Positions 30,368 through 39,869 are shown, numbered from the stretch's first letter. The stretch is 64,000 bases of DNA from DATBJJ01 sp036556425 (GCA_036556425.1 DATBJJ010000086.1:1-64000), one strand, 5' to 3'. Program-made: numbers and translations. Notes: generated from the letters alone by a model not told the origin.

Positions 30368-30640
30368 TCAATTCCTGGCGAAACGCTCCGCGGCGCGGGC
30401 CTTTGCGCGCGCCGCCCATTCTTCTCTGTCTCTAGGCTCGGCCGACGTGACCAGCGTATCGATCAAGCGCCGCGCAACCGCGGCGACGTCGTCCACCGCC
30501 TGCGCGAAGACTTCCTCGTTGGCATGCGACGGCTTCGTGAAGCCGGACAGCTTCCGTACGAACTGGACGGCGGCGGCGCGGACTTCCTCGTCGGTGGCCG
30601 GCGGATCGAAATTGAACAGGGTTCGAATATTTCGGCACAT
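30368..30640 (-). CDS. DUF2277-family protein
   Basis: The 90-residue protein matches the DUF2277 family from its first residues (MCRNIRTLFNFDPPATDEEV) and through AAAVQFVRKLSGFTKPSHAN. Length is typical. The family is small, helical, probably cytoplasmic and of unknown biochemical function. It is placed between the LVIVD-repeat gene (16-base gap) and a hypothetical gene (6-base gap), all on the same strand, so it is likely cotranscribed with them. Confidence 0.88.
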   Translation of the reverse strand: MCRNIRTLFNFDPPATDEEVRAAAVQFVRKLSGFTKPSHANEEVFAQAVDDVAAVARRLIDTLVTSAEPRDREEWAARAKARAAERFARN

Positions 30641-30656
30641 ACCTACATTGTACGCA

Positions 30657-32540
30657 TCAGCGGAGATTCGCCGCCCGCCCTTTGATCGTGGAGGCCAGCG
30701 ATCGCAGCCGCGCCGCGTCGCGGCCGCTCGCGGCGGACGCGTCGGCCTCGAGCTGAACCGAGAGCGAATCGAGCTGTGTCGCGACCTCCGCCGCCTGCTT
30801 GTCCTTGTTCGACCGCGTCTTGTCCGCCCGTTCCAGGGCGGTATTGACGGCAGCGGCGCGCTCCGCCTGGATGCTCTTGCTGCGCGTCAATTGATCGAGA
30901 TAGGCGCGCGCGACGGCCGTCGTCGCCGGCCACGCGACGCGCGGCTGCTGCTGCGCGTTGAACACCGTCGATCGAACCTGGGCCGCCGCGTCGATCTCGT
31001 TCTGCGAGAGAAACTCGCTCGGCGTCAGCTTGAACACGTCGATGCCGCGCGCGATCTCCGAGCCGTAGATGTAGCCGTTGTACCAATACGTCGACCAATA
31101 CCCGCCGGTGATCAATTCCTTCGCGCTGATCGGGCCGCGATCGAAGAACGCGATCTCGACCGGCTTCGCCGAGTCGGTGAAGTCGAACACGGACAGGCCG
31201 CCCTGATACCACGCCTGCACCATGATGTCGCGTCCGGGAACCGGAATGAGCGATCCGTTGTGCGCGACGCAGTTCTCCTGCTCGGTTTGCGCGACGGGCA
31301 GCTTGTAGTAGCCGCCGAACTTCAACTTTCGATCGACGATGTCGAAGATCGCGTCGGCGCCCCAGGCCGGATTGTCGGTGGCGAGGCACCGCGGCCGCGT
31401 GCCGCCGCCCCACTCGTCGGTGTAGAGCACTTTCGTGCCGTCGTTGTTGAACGTCGCCGAATGCCAGTACGCGAAGTTCTTGTCGTCGACGTGATCGAGC
31501 CGCACCGGCTTCACCGGATCCGAGATGTCGAGCAGGATGCCGTTGCCCGAGCAGGCGCCGGCGGCGAGGCCGATCTCGGGGAACACGGTGATGTCATGGC
31601 ACTGATTCGTCACGCTCGTCTTCTGCGTGCCGGGTCCGTGCGTGCCGCCCGGCCACAAGCCGGAGATCGCGCCGGTCTTCGGATCCGCAAAGATGCGCGG
31701 CCGATTCACGATGCGCGCTTTTTCGGGCGCGGCGATCGGAATCTGAATGACGTCGATGCTGAAGAGCGCGGTGTTTGGATTGTCCTTCGGGTCGCCGCCG
31801 GAGCAGATCGAGAGCTCTTCCCCCGCACGGACCGTGCCGGTGCCCGATCCGTACACGTAGATGTTCTCCTTGTCCGCGGGACTCGTCACGAGCGTATGCG
31901 TGTGCGATCCGCGGCAGGTCTGAACCGCGGCGACCTGCTTCGGCTTCTTCAGATCGCTGATGTCGAAGATGCGCACGCCGCGGAACCGTTCCGCGCTCAC
32001 CGTGGCTTGCACGCCTTGGGTTCCGCAATCGAGGCGCCCGCGCGTCTGCTCCACCGACATGACGAGGATGTTTCCGTGAATCGACAAGTCGCCCTGTCCA
32101 CCCGGACAGACGACCGATGTCACGAGCTTCGGCTTGTGCGGCTTCGAGATGTCGTAGATGTTGAACCCGTTGAAGTTCCCCATGAAGACGTGATTGCCGC
32201 TGAACGCGAGGTCCGAGTTCGCGAAGCTCAACATGTTCGCGTAGCGCGGATCCGGCTTCGCATCCGGCTTCGCGGCTTCCGCTTCTTCCTTCTCTTGTTC
32301 CTTTGGATCTTTCTCCGGCGGCGTCGGCTCGCCGGCCGGCAGCTTCGGATCGAAGAACCCTTCCGGCTTCCACATCGTCGCGACGACTTCGAGATTGCGC
32401 GCCGCCTGCCCGGCGTCCTTCAGTCCCGCCTTCAAGCCGATTCGAGGATCGGGCCGCGCGGACGTCTGACGCTCCTCCGCACTTCCGGCGATCGCGAAGG
32501 CCATGAGCGCCGCCACCGACAGGAATCTGACCGATCTCAT
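30657..32540 (-). CDS. Secreted LVIVD-repeat beta-propeller protein
   Basis: The 627-residue protein has a signal peptide (FLSVAALMAFAIAGSAEE) and then a series of LVIVD-type blades such as HVFMGNFNGFNIYDISKPHKPKL, RGVRIFDISDLKKPKQV and LLDISDPVKPVRL. These form a beta-propeller of the kind predicted to bind partners on the cell surface. The last 150 residues are helical and Ala/Lys/Arg rich. It is preceded 13 bases upstream by a DUF305 gene, a pairing that suggests they act together in the envelope. No catalytic motif is visible. Confidence 0.85.
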   Translation of the reverse strand: MRSVRFLSVAALMAFAIAGSAEERQTSARPDPRIGLKAGLKDAGQAARNLEVVATMWKPEGFFDPKLPAGEPTPPEKDPKEQEKEEAEAAKPDAKPDPRYANMLSFANSDLAFSGNHVFMGNFNGFNIYDISKPHKPKLVTSVVCPGGQGDLSIHGNILVMSVEQTRGRLDCGTQGVQATVSAERFRGVRIFDISDLKKPKQVAAVQTCRGSHTHTLVTSPADKENIYVYGSGTGTVRAGEELSICSGGDPKDNPNTALFSIDVIQIPIAAPEKARIVNRPRIFADPKTGAISGLWPGGTHGPGTQKTSVTNQCHDITVFPEIGLAAGACSGNGILLDISDPVKPVRLDHVDDKNFAYWHSATFNNDGTKVLYTDEWGGGTRPRCLATDNPAWGADAIFDIVDRKLKFGGYYKLPVAQTEQENCVAHNGSLIPVPGRDIMVQAWYQGGLSVFDFTDSAKPVEIAFFDRGPISAKELITGGYWSTYWYNGYIYGSEIARGIDVFKLTPSEFLSQNEIDAAAQVRSTVFNAQQQPRVAWPATTAVARAYLDQLTRSKSIQAERAAAVNTALERADKTRSNKDKQAAEVATQLDSLSVQLEADASAASGRDAARLRSLASTIKGRAANLR

Positions 32541-32553
32541 TTCGACAGCTCCT

Positions 32554-33216
32554 TCACCTCGACGTCAATTGCGCCAGCATCGCGCCCATCCGGTCGATCT
32601 CCATGCGCTGATCGGCGTCGACGTCGGACGCGAACGCATAGATATCCGATTCCTGCCCGGCGCCCGGCGTCGAGAACAGCTGCTGCACCATGACGAGCGC
32701 GCCGTCGTGATGCTTGATCATCAACTCGAGGAACAGCCGATCGAACTCGACGCCTTTCGCCTTCGCGAGGCGGCTCATTTCCTCCGGCGTTAGCATGCCC
32801 GGCATCAGCGGGCCGTGATGCGCGTGGGCATCTCCCGGCGGCGCCGCCGCGCCGTGGTTCCGCAGCCACTGCTGCATCATCTTGATCTCATCCGCCTGCG
32901 AGATCTCGATCCGCTTCGCGAGCAGCTTCATCTCCTCGCGGCTCGTGCGCGACGGCAGCAGCGCCGCCATCTCGAGCGCCTGCGCGTGGTGGCCGATCAT
33001 ACCCTGCATGAACTGCACGTCCGCCGCCGTCGGCTGGATCTTCGAGAGATCCGACGCCGTTTTCGCGTCGATGACGCGGGTCGACTGGCCGGGCGCGCCC
33101 GGCTGCACGATCGGCGGTCCAGAGGTGCCCCCGGTCTTGCACCCGGCCGCCGCGATCGCGGCGATCGCAGCGGCAAGGGCAGCGCGGCGCACGGTATGGG
33201 CGGCGTCGACCGTCAT
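32554..33216 (-). CDS. DUF305-family lipoprotein
   Basis: This 220-residue protein has a lipoprotein signal (AAIAAIAAAGCKTGG) and two DUF305 halves of four-helix type: VQFMQGMIGHHAQALEMAALL and FLELMIKHHDGALVMVQQL. The paired His/Met motifs MIGHHAQ and MIKHHDG are the family hallmark and could bind copper or other metals, but this is not shown. It is the first gene of the unit running to 30041. A location at the cell envelope is expected from the lipobox. Confidence 0.88.
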   Translation of the reverse strand: MTVDAAHTVRRAALAAAIAAIAAAGCKTGGTSGPPIVQPGAPGQSTRVIDAKTASDLSKIQPTAADVQFMQGMIGHHAQALEMAALLPSRTSREEMKLLAKRIEISQADEIKMMQQWLRNHGAAAPPGDAHAHHGPLMPGMLTPEEMSRLAKAKGVEFDRLFLELMIKHHDGALVMVQQLFSTPGAGQESDIYAFASDVDADQRMEIDRMGAMLAQLTSR

Positions 33217-33256
33217 GCGTATCTCGTAGGATACCGAAAAACGCCACCGAAGACGC

Positions 33257-34012
33257 TCACGGCGCGCGCATCACGAAGAACTCATAGCTGTAGAACTCCG
33301 CGTATGCGTGCCATACGTCAATCTCGCGCTGCACCGAATCGGCGAGCCCCTGCGCCTCTTCGTCGTCTCGATGGCGCTCGCGAAACGCGTCGATGTTCTC
33401 CTGCAACGGCCGATAGTAGTTGTCCCACCATGACGATGGCGGCAGGCTGAAGTGGCCGGCGACCTCGTATCCACAGTCCGCGATCGCCGCGAGCCGTGAC
33501 GGAACGTCCCGAATCGCCGGATACTCGCGCTCCCAGAACTCCGTGCACGGAGCCGGCGGATTCGGTGTCGTCCAGCAGACCTCCGTGATCGCCAGGTGGC
33601 CGCGCGGCGCGAGCAGCCGCCGCCATTGACGCAGACCGTTCTCGAAGCCGACGACGTAGATCGCCCCTTCGCACCAAATCAGATCGAACGAGGCGCGCGG
33701 CAGCTCGAGCTGCTGCATGTCGGCAACGCGGGCCTCGATGCGATCCGCGATCCCGAGGCGCAGAGCCTCGCGCTTCAGCTCGTCGATGTACGGCGCGTGG
33801 TTGTCGATCGCCACGATCGCCGCACGCGACTCGCGCGCGATGGTTCGCGTCTGCGCACCGGTGCCGCAACCGATGTCGAGCACGCGGCTCGTGGGTCCAA
33901 GCGTTGAAACGAGCGACAACGCCCGGCGTGTGCTCGTGTCGTCGCCAGGGCCCTGCCTCGGCAAGCCGGTGAACATCTCGAAGAACAACACGGTCATCCT
34001 GTCCTGAGTCAT
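33257..34012 (-). CDS. SAM-dependent methyltransferase (class I)
   Basis: The 251-residue protein has the SAM-binding motif I RVLDIGCGTGAQTRTIAR (near residue 42), an acidic end of strand 2 (VAIDNHAPYIDEL) and the later strand LIWCEGAIYVVGFENGLRQW. The methyl acceptor cannot be predicted; relatives methylate small molecules or quinone-like compounds. No signal peptide is present. The ATG at 34012 is the first good start. It stands alone, downstream of a PQQ-type dehydrogenase gene with 139 bases between that contain a REP-like hairpin. Confidence 0.85.
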   Translation of the reverse strand: MTQDRMTVLFFEMFTGLPRQGPGDDTSTRRALSLVSTLGPTSRVLDIGCGTGAQTRTIARESRAAIVAIDNHAPYIDELKREALRLGIADRIEARVADMQQLELPRASFDLIWCEGAIYVVGFENGLRQWRRLLAPRGHLAITEVCWTTPNPPAPCTEFWEREYPAIRDVPSRLAAIADCGYEVAGHFSLPPSSWWDNYYRPLQENIDAFRERHRDDEEAQGLADSVQREIDVWHAYAEFYSYEFFVMRAP

Positions 34013-34044
34013 GTCGTCAGTCCCTTTCGGCGCGCGCGCGCGAG

Positions 34045-34062
34045 GTCCGGCCGAAGCCGGAC
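34045..34062. repeat. REP-like hairpin element, copy C
   Basis: GTCCGGC, loop CGAA, GCCGGAC: a perfect 7-base stem with a tetraloop, followed by GCTACAA. A second copy with a different loop lies at 54793-54810. Both are in intergenic spacers. The remainder of the 139-base gap shows no gene. Confidence 0.7.
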
Positions 34063-34151
34063 GCTACAACGCGCGGCAAAAGCGTTTCGTGAAGATGACT
34101 GAGAGGCAGGCTATCGGACGGATGCCATGTAGTCGCTATTGTAGGTCGGTC

Positions 34152-36017
34152 TCAGTTCCGCGGCAGCGCGTATGCGATCACGCCGGTCGGTCCAGGCGCG
34201 GGCGATGTGTCGCCGCGGCCGCCGGCGGGAGCGGCCGTGACGAGCAAGTACTGGCGACCGCCCAGTTCGTACATCGACGGCGATCCGCTCGTCGGTCCGC
34301 CAAGCTGCAATTCGGAGATCTGTTTTCCAGTGGCGCTCTCGTAGATGTGCACTTTTCGATCCGCCGCCGTCACGAACAGCAATCCTGTCGCGGTCGCAAT
34401 GATCCCGCCCTTGACGGTCGCCGCCGATCCGGTGCCCTTCACGCCCTGACCCACGAGGCGCAGATCGTCGCCGAGGCCGATCTGCCACGCGATCGTGCCC
34501 TTGTCGAGATCGTACGACGTCAACGTCGTGTAAGGCGGGCTGATGATCGTCGGAAAAAGACCGAAGCCTTCGGTCAGATAGCGGCCTTCCTTGACGATCT
34601 CCGGACCGCCGCGGCCCGATCGCGTTTCGCCGGGCTTCAACAGCCGGAGGATCGTCGGAACGTTGAAGCCGATCACGTAGACGCTGCCGTCGCTCGGATT
34701 GCCTGCGGTGCTCCCCCAGTTCGATCCACCTTGGTTGCCCGGCATGTGAATTACTTCCTCGAATCCGATCGGCGTGAACGGTCCGTCGTTTCTCGCTCTC
34801 TGAACGCGCTGTCTGAACTGCTCGCGCTCCTCGGGCGTGAGGATGTGCGGGTTCAAGTCGTCGGCCGTGAATTTCTGCCGCGAGAAGGGCGGCGGATTCG
34901 TCGGAAACGGCTGCGTCGGCGACAGCGTCTCCCCGGGAACCGTCGTCTTCTGCGGCACGGGCCGCTCTTCGATCGGCCAGATGGGTTTGCCGCTCACGCG
35001 ATCGAACACGTAGAGATAACCCGTCTTGCTCGCCATCGCGACGACGTCGATCGCGCGGCCGTTGCGGCGGATCGTCGTCAGCTGCGGCGCCGAGTTGTTG
35101 TCGAGATCCCAGATGTCGTGATGGACCGTCTGAAAATGCCAGAGACGCTTGCCGGTTCGCGCGTCGAGCGCGATCAAGCAGTCGCCGAAAAGATTGTCGC
35201 CTTTACGATTGCCGCCGTAGAAGTTGAACTTCGGGCTCCCCGTGGGCACGTAGACGATGCCGCGCTTCTCGTCGATCGACTGCTCGCCCCAGTTGTTCGC
35301 GCCGCCGACCGTTTTCCATGCGTCGGGCGGCCACGTGTCGTATCCGAATTCACCCGGGCGCGGCACGGTGTGAAACGTCCACGCCAAGGCGCCCGTGCGC
35401 ACGTCGAACGCGCGAATGTCGCCGGGCGCCGACGCATACTCCTGATTCGTCGCCGACCCGAGGATGATCAGGTTCTCGAAGACCCGGCCGGGAGTGCGGC
35501 TCTGCTGGTTGATCGCCGACGGATCGCGATCGAGGCCGACGCGTAAGTCGACGCGGCCGTCGACGCCGAACGACCGGATGTTCTGACCGGTCGCGGCATC
35601 GATCTCCTGAAGGAAGTTGTTCGCGCTGAAGATCAGCCGGCGATCCTTGCCGTCCTTGCTCTCCCAGTAGTTCACGCCGCGGTTGGCGAACCCCGGGACG
35701 CCTTCGTTCATCCACAGCTCTTTCCCTGTCGCGGCGTCGAGCGCGACGAACGAGCTCTTCGGACCGCGAGTGAACACGACGCCCCGGACGACGAGCGGAT
35801 TGAAGTCGGTCTGGCCGGCCGGATAATTCCACGCGACTTGAAGGCGACTGACGTTGGATTTGGTGATCTCTTTCGCCGCGACGAAGCGCGAGCTGTCCGG
35901 CCCGCCGGCGTAATCGCGCCACTCGCGCTGACCGTTCTCCGCAATCGATGCGCCGCGCACGTTCACCAGCGCGGCCAGCGCCGCCGCGATCAGCCCGACC
36001 CTCAACCTCAGCCCCAT
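34152..36017 (-). CDS. PQQ-type beta-propeller dehydrogenase (quinoprotein)
   Basis: The protein, 621 residues from the ATG at 36017, has a signal peptide and eight-bladed propeller repeats of the quinoprotein family: VALDAATGKELWMNEG, LQEIDAATGQNIRSF, IRAFDVRTGALAWTF, LIALDARTGKRLWHFQ and VHIYESATGKQI. It is closest to membrane or periplasmic PQQ-dependent glucose/alcohol dehydrogenases, which oxidise sugars or alcohols and pass electrons to the respiratory chain. There is no haem motif (CxxCH). The start is supported by GGAGG seven bases upstream. No PQQ biosynthesis operon is in the window, although a PqqD-like gene occurs in the RiPP locus. Confidence 0.85.
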   Translation of the reverse strand: MGLRLRVGLIAAALAALVNVRGASIAENGQREWRDYAGGPDSSRFVAAKEITKSNVSRLQVAWNYPAGQTDFNPLVVRGVVFTRGPKSSFVALDAATGKELWMNEGVPGFANRGVNYWESKDGKDRRLIFSANNFLQEIDAATGQNIRSFGVDGRVDLRVGLDRDPSAINQQSRTPGRVFENLIILGSATNQEYASAPGDIRAFDVRTGALAWTFHTVPRPGEFGYDTWPPDAWKTVGGANNWGEQSIDEKRGIVYVPTGSPKFNFYGGNRKGDNLFGDCLIALDARTGKRLWHFQTVHHDIWDLDNNSAPQLTTIRRNGRAIDVVAMASKTGYLYVFDRVSGKPIWPIEERPVPQKTTVPGETLSPTQPFPTNPPPFSRQKFTADDLNPHILTPEEREQFRQRVQRARNDGPFTPIGFEEVIHMPGNQGGSNWGSTAGNPSDGSVYVIGFNVPTILRLLKPGETRSGRGGPEIVKEGRYLTEGFGLFPTIISPPYTTLTSYDLDKGTIAWQIGLGDDLRLVGQGVKGTGSAATVKGGIIATATGLLFVTAADRKVHIYESATGKQISELQLGGPTSGSPSMYELGGRQYLLVTAAPAGGRGDTSPAPGPTGVIAYALPRN

Positions 36018-36041
36018 CAATGCGCCTCCGTGCGGATGAGC

Positions 36042-36236
36042 CTACAGCAAAACGCAGCTCTCTAGCAGAGGCTCGCGAAGGAACTCGATCCCCGCCGCCG
36101 CCTCCGGCAGGAGCCGATCGTCCCCATCGAGAAGGATGACGAAGTCGCCGCGGCTCGATCGAAGGCCGGCATTGCGTGCCGCGGCCGTGCCGCTTTTCGG
36201 CTGATGCAGGTACGTCATCGATGGGTACTGCGCCAT
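36042..36236 (-). pseudogene. Remnant of a family 2 glycosyltransferase
   Basis: About 65 residues read like the nucleotide-sugar-binding core of a GT2 glycosyltransferase: TYLHQPKSGTAAARNAGLRS, then GDFVILLDGDDRLLPEAA, including the DxD-like acidic motif. A complete GT2 would need roughly 200 more residues. The fragment ends in a stop at 36042, and upstream it runs into the start region of the VWFA-related gene, so both ends are missing. I interpret it as a broken gene trapped between the dehydrogenase and the VWFA gene. Confidence 0.55.
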
Positions 36237-36309
36237 CTGGCCGGTGCAACCTGCATTCCGCCGAGCTGCTTCTGTCGAGGTTGGTGTGGTACGCTTACGG
36301 GCGGGGCAG

Positions 36310-38565
36310 ATGAGTCGACGGCTGATTTCCCTCACCGCGGCGCTGCTGGGGTCGATCGCGGCGCTCGCCGCTCAAGCGACTCCGCCTGCCAAACCCGCGC
36401 AATCCGATCAGGACGCACCCAAGCCATTCCGCGTCTCCGTCGACGTGGTGGCGGTGGACGTGCAGGTCATCGATCGCGACGGCAATCCGGTTCCAGATCT
36501 CGGTCCCGAGAAGTTCTCCGTCACGATCAACGGCCGCCGCCGGCGCGTCGTCTCCGCCGAGCGGATCGGCGTCGACGAAGGCACGTTCGGCCGATCCGGC
36601 GGAGGGGGCGCGGCGTCCGCCTACTTGCGCGGGCGCGTGATCGTGATCGCGGTCGACTGCGGGAGCTTCGACGCGACGGCCGCGCGCGGCGTGATCCAGG
36701 CCGCGCGTCACTTCGTCGGGCAGCTGTCGCCGGACGATTACGTCGGGTTGTCCGCGTATCCGAACGGCCCGAAAGTCGATCCGACGACCGATCACGCCGC
36801 CGTCCTTCGGGCGCTCGACGGGGTGACGGGCCAGCGCGATCTCGCGGAGATGACGCAATTCCACGTGCGGCCGACCGAGCTCGTCGACATCACGCGCGAG
36901 CTCTCACGCGGCGGCGGTCCCGTCGCGGAAGCGGTGCTTCGCAGAGAGTGCGGCGATCCGGTCGATCCGTTCTGCCAGCAGCGCTTCATCACCGACATCA
37001 GCCTGACGGCGCTCTACTACGAAGGCGAAGCGACGGCGAGCCTCGGGATGCTTCGATCGCTCGTCGCCGACATGGGCGCGTTCACCGGGCGCAAGACGGT
37101 GCTCCTGATCAGCGGCGGCATGATCGCGAGCGACTCGCCCGGCGGGCGGCCGAATCTGAGCGAGCTCGGGATACGCGTCGGAAAAGAAGCGGCCATCGCG
37201 AACACGGCGATCTACACGCTCTTCGTCGACGCGAGCTTCATTCAACGCTTTTCCGCGCAGGAACGCGCGGGTGACAAGAGCCTGGCCAATTGGAACCGCG
37301 ACAGCGCGCTGCTCGGCCGATGGCTCGAACAGTTCTCGGGCGCCGCGGGAGGCGCGCTCTTCTCCGTGCAAGTCGGCAACGCGGAGGCAGCGCTGGCCCG
37401 CATCAAGAACGAGCTGTCGTCGTACTACTTGCTCGGCGTCGAGCCGGACGATCAGGATCGCGACGGGCGGACGCACGAGATCTCGGTCAAGACGAATCAT
37501 CCAAACGTCACGATCCGCGGCCGGCGATGGGTGACGGTACCGCTGCGCGGCGTGACGCCGAGCCGTCCCAAGCCCTTGAAGCCGACCGAACCGGCCGCGC
37601 CGGCGCCGACGCCAGCGCCGAGTCCAGCTCCAACCGCGCCCGCGCCGCGCGCGGTCTCGCCGGACGTTCAGGCGATCGCGGATGCGTACGATCGCGGCAA
37701 CCACGCGTCGGTGCAGAAGGCGTTCGCGCAGCCGAACAACCTCGCGAACATCATTCGATCGTTTCGCCTCTCGGAAAGCCCGTGGCCGCACGATGCGAGG
37801 CGCACCGCGGTCTTCGCGCTCGAGATGGCGCTCGCCGGGCTTCGCAGCGAGAACGGCTACGCGCGCGACGAAGGCGGACGCCTGCTCGCCGAGTACCACA
37901 CGCGCGTGCGGCAGCCGGCCGGCGCGGACGACTTCGAGTGCTGGTGGTTCTTCACCGAAGCGGCGGCGCTCGAAGGCCTGTTCATGCCGGAGAACGCGGT
38001 GCTCTTCATTCCGCGCGCGCTTCAACGGTGTCCGGCGAGCCCGCGGCTCCACCTCGCGTATGCGTTCGTATCGGAACAGCAATGGCTGCGTGGAGGCTTG
38101 ACGCCGGCGCAGGAGCTCGAGGTCGTGAGCCGCTACGAAGCGGCGATGAAATTCCCGCAGACGGAAGCGGAAGCGCGCGTGCGCGCGGCGCGATTCCTGT
38201 ATTCGCTCGGCCAGTTCGATCGCGCGCTCGACCTGCTCAACCCCACGACGGCGCAGACGACCGATAAAGAGGTCCGCTACTTCGCGGATCTCGTGCGCGG
38301 ACAGATCCAGCGCGCGCGCGGCCGGCCCGATGAAGCGGCGGCTGCGTTCCGCGCCGCGCTCGCGACCTGGCCCGGCGCGCAATCCGCGCGCGTCGCGCTC
38401 ATGACGCTGCTCCTCACTCGCGGCGATCGCGACGGCGCGGCGGCACTGGCCGAAGCGGCGCAGACCGGATCGGACGAGGAATTCGATCCGTGGTGGACGT
38501 ATTGGCTCGGCGACTTCCGCGGCTACCCTGACATCCTCGACAAGCTGCGCGGGATGGGGCGATGA
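36310..38565 (+). CDS. VWFA-related protein with C-terminal TPR-like region
   Basis: The 751-residue protein has a signal peptide (LISLTAALLGSIAALAAQA), then an acidobacterial VWFA-related domain (about residues 35-425). The opening of that domain reads FRVSVDVVAVDVQVIDRDGN followed by VPDLGPEKFSVTINGRRR, and YYLLGVEPDD ends it. A Pro/Ala-rich linker (about 425-460) leads to a helical, TPR-like C-terminal part. The usual metal-site DxSxS is not clear (IVIAVDCGSFDA). The role is unknown; members are secreted or envelope proteins expanded in Acidobacteriota. I chose the ATG at 36310 because the signal peptide starts there. The next gene overlaps as ATGA. Confidence 0.85.
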   Translation: MSRRLISLTAALLGSIAALAAQATPPAKPAQSDQDAPKPFRVSVDVVAVDVQVIDRDGNPVPDLGPEKFSVTINGRRRRVVSAERIGVDEGTFGRSGGGGAASAYLRGRVIVIAVDCGSFDATAARGVIQAARHFVGQLSPDDYVGLSAYPNGPKVDPTTDHAAVLRALDGVTGQRDLAEMTQFHVRPTELVDITRELSRGGGPVAEAVLRRECGDPVDPFCQQRFITDISLTALYYEGEATASLGMLRSLVADMGAFTGRKTVLLISGGMIASDSPGGRPNLSELGIRVGKEAAIANTAIYTLFVDASFIQRFSAQERAGDKSLANWNRDSALLGRWLEQFSGAAGGALFSVQVGNAEAALARIKNELSSYYLLGVEPDDQDRDGRTHEISVKTNHPNVTIRGRRWVTVPLRGVTPSRPKPLKPTEPAAPAPTPAPSPAPTAPAPRAVSPDVQAIADAYDRGNHASVQKAFAQPNNLANIIRSFRLSESPWPHDARRTAVFALEMALAGLRSENGYARDEGGRLLAEYHTRVRQPAGADDFECWWFFTEAAALEGLFMPENAVLFIPRALQRCPASPRLHLAYAFVSEQQWLRGGLTPAQELEVVSRYEAAMKFPQTEAEARVRAARFLYSLGQFDRALDLLNPTTAQTTDKEVRYFADLVRGQIQRARGRPDEAAAAFRAALATWPGAQSARVALMTLLLTRGDRDGAAALAEAAQTGSDEEFDPWWTYWLGDFRGYPDILDKLRGMGR

Positions 38566-39470
38566 AGACCGCCTTCGCGTTTGTCCTCGTGCTCGCGACC
38601 GGCGCGGCGGCAGTCGGCCAGCAGCAGCCCTCGTCCGTCTTTCGCACCGGCGCCGATATCGTCACCGTCGAGGCCTCCGTTCGACGCGATCGCCGGCCGG
38701 TGATCGGTCTCAAAGCGGCGGACTTCGAGCTGCTCGACAACGGCGTGCCGCAAGAGATCACCGACATCAGCTTCGAGAAGCTTCCGATCGACGTGACCGT
38801 CGTGCTCGACGTCAGCGCGAGCGTCACGGGAGCGGCGCTCGACGAGCTGCGCCGCGCGCTTCGGCAGTTCCGCGCCGATCTCGGCAAGCAGGATCGCCTG
38901 CGGCTCATGACGTTCAACATGCGCGTGCGCCGCCTCGTGGATTTCACCGACGCCGCCGGAGCCGCGGACACCGCGCTCGCCTCGCTCGCAGGATCGGGCA
39001 GCAGCGCGATCTTCGACAGTTTGGCTGTGGCCCTCGCGTCGCATGTGCCACCCGGCCGGCGTCAGCTGATCGTGTTGTTCAGCGATGGGCAGGACAGCAG
39101 CAGCATCATCGACGCCGACGTCCTGCTCGACGTCGCGCGCCGCAGCACGCCGACCGTGGCCATCGTGCTCGCGTCGTCGTCGCTCCAGCGTCCCGCGTCG
39201 CTGGTGAGGACCGCTGCAAAGCTGTCGTCCGCGACGGTCGGCGACATGGCGGAACAGATCGCGAGCGATACCGGAGGGTTCGTCGCGACGATCACGCCGG
39301 GCGAGAATCTCACGTCGACGTTCCGCCGCGTGCTCGAGCAGTTCCGCACGAGCTACGTGCTCTACTTCACGCCGCGCGGGGTCGAGCGTCAGGGATCGCA
39401 TACGCTCGACGTTCGGGTGAAAAACGCCAAAGTCGAGATCCGCGCGCGGCGCGGCTACGTCTGGCGGTGA
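38562..39470 (+). CDS. VWFA-related protein with intact metal-site motif
   Basis: The 302-residue protein has a signal peptide (FAFVLVLATGAAAVGQQ) and the short VWFA-related form: ADIVTVEASVRRDRRPVIGL then DFELLDNGVPQEI, followed by a von Willebrand A domain with DVSASVTG (DxSxS metal site) and VLFSDGQDSSS. The C-terminal FRTSYVLYFTPRGVERQGSH is also family-typical. Its start overlaps the stop of the preceding VWFA gene (ATGA), so the two are made together and may form a complex. The biological role in Acidobacteriota is not established. Confidence 0.87.
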   Translation: MKTAFAFVLVLATGAAAVGQQQPSSVFRTGADIVTVEASVRRDRRPVIGLKAADFELLDNGVPQEITDISFEKLPIDVTVVLDVSASVTGAALDELRRALRQFRADLGKQDRLRLMTFNMRVRRLVDFTDAAGAADTALASLAGSGSSAIFDSLAVALASHVPPGRRQLIVLFSDGQDSSSIIDADVLLDVARRSTPTVAIVLASSSLQRPASLVRTAAKLSSATVGDMAEQIASDTGGFVATITPGENLTSTFRRVLEQFRTSYVLYFTPRGVERQGSHTLDVRVKNAKVEIRARRGYVWR

Positions 39471-39477
39471 GCGGCGG

Positions 39478-39825
39478 TCACGAGGCTTCTTCGGAAATCT
39501 TGAAGAAACGCGCGACGATCCCCGTGGCGTGCTCCCACGCGGTCTCTTCTTCGCGGAGCTGCCGCCGGCCGCCCCTGGTCAGCGAATAGACCTTCACGCG
39601 CCGGCCGCTCTCGGACGCCGTCCACTTCGACGCGATCCAGCCCGCCTGCTCCAGCTTCAGCAGCGCCGGATACAGCGTGCCCTGATTGAGCGCCAGTTGG
39701 TTGCCGCTGATCTGCTCGATGCGCCGGGCGATCTTGTAGCCGTGCAGCGGGCCGAGCGCCTCGAGCGTCTTGAGCACCATGAGCCCGAGCGTGCCGTAGA
39801 GAACGTCCCGCTTGTCGACTGCCAT
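39478..39825 (-). CDS. PadR-family transcriptional regulator (first copy)
   Basis: This 115-residue protein has the winged-helix fold of PadR: GTLGLMVLKTLEALGPLHGY, then IARRIEQISGNQLALNQGTL, YPALLKLEQAGWIASKW and a short C-terminal dimerisation helix. It resembles the short PadR group that accompanies ADOP permeases, but no permease lies next to it; it follows the giant peptidase gene on the same strand and is convergent with the VWFA genes. Its promoter is visible and places transcription at or within about two bases of the start codon. Confidence 0.9.
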   Translation of the reverse strand: MAVDKRDVLYGTLGLMVLKTLEALGPLHGYKIARRIEQISGNQLALNQGTLYPALLKLEQAGWIASKWTASESGRRVKVYSLTRGGRRQLREEETAWEHATGIVARFFKISEEAS

Positions 39826-39833
39826 AGGTTGGC

Positions 39834-39863
39834 AGCCTACAGCTCGACCGGTTGGATGTCAAC
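39834..39863 (-). promoter_or_regulatory. Sigma-70-type promoter of the first padR gene
   Basis: On the minus strand TTGACA (39858-39863) is followed after exactly 17 bases by TAGGCT (39834-39839). The start codon begins eight bases after the -10 element, and no ribosome site precedes it, so the transcript is probably leaderless. Confidence 0.65.
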
Positions 39864-39869
39864 ATGACG

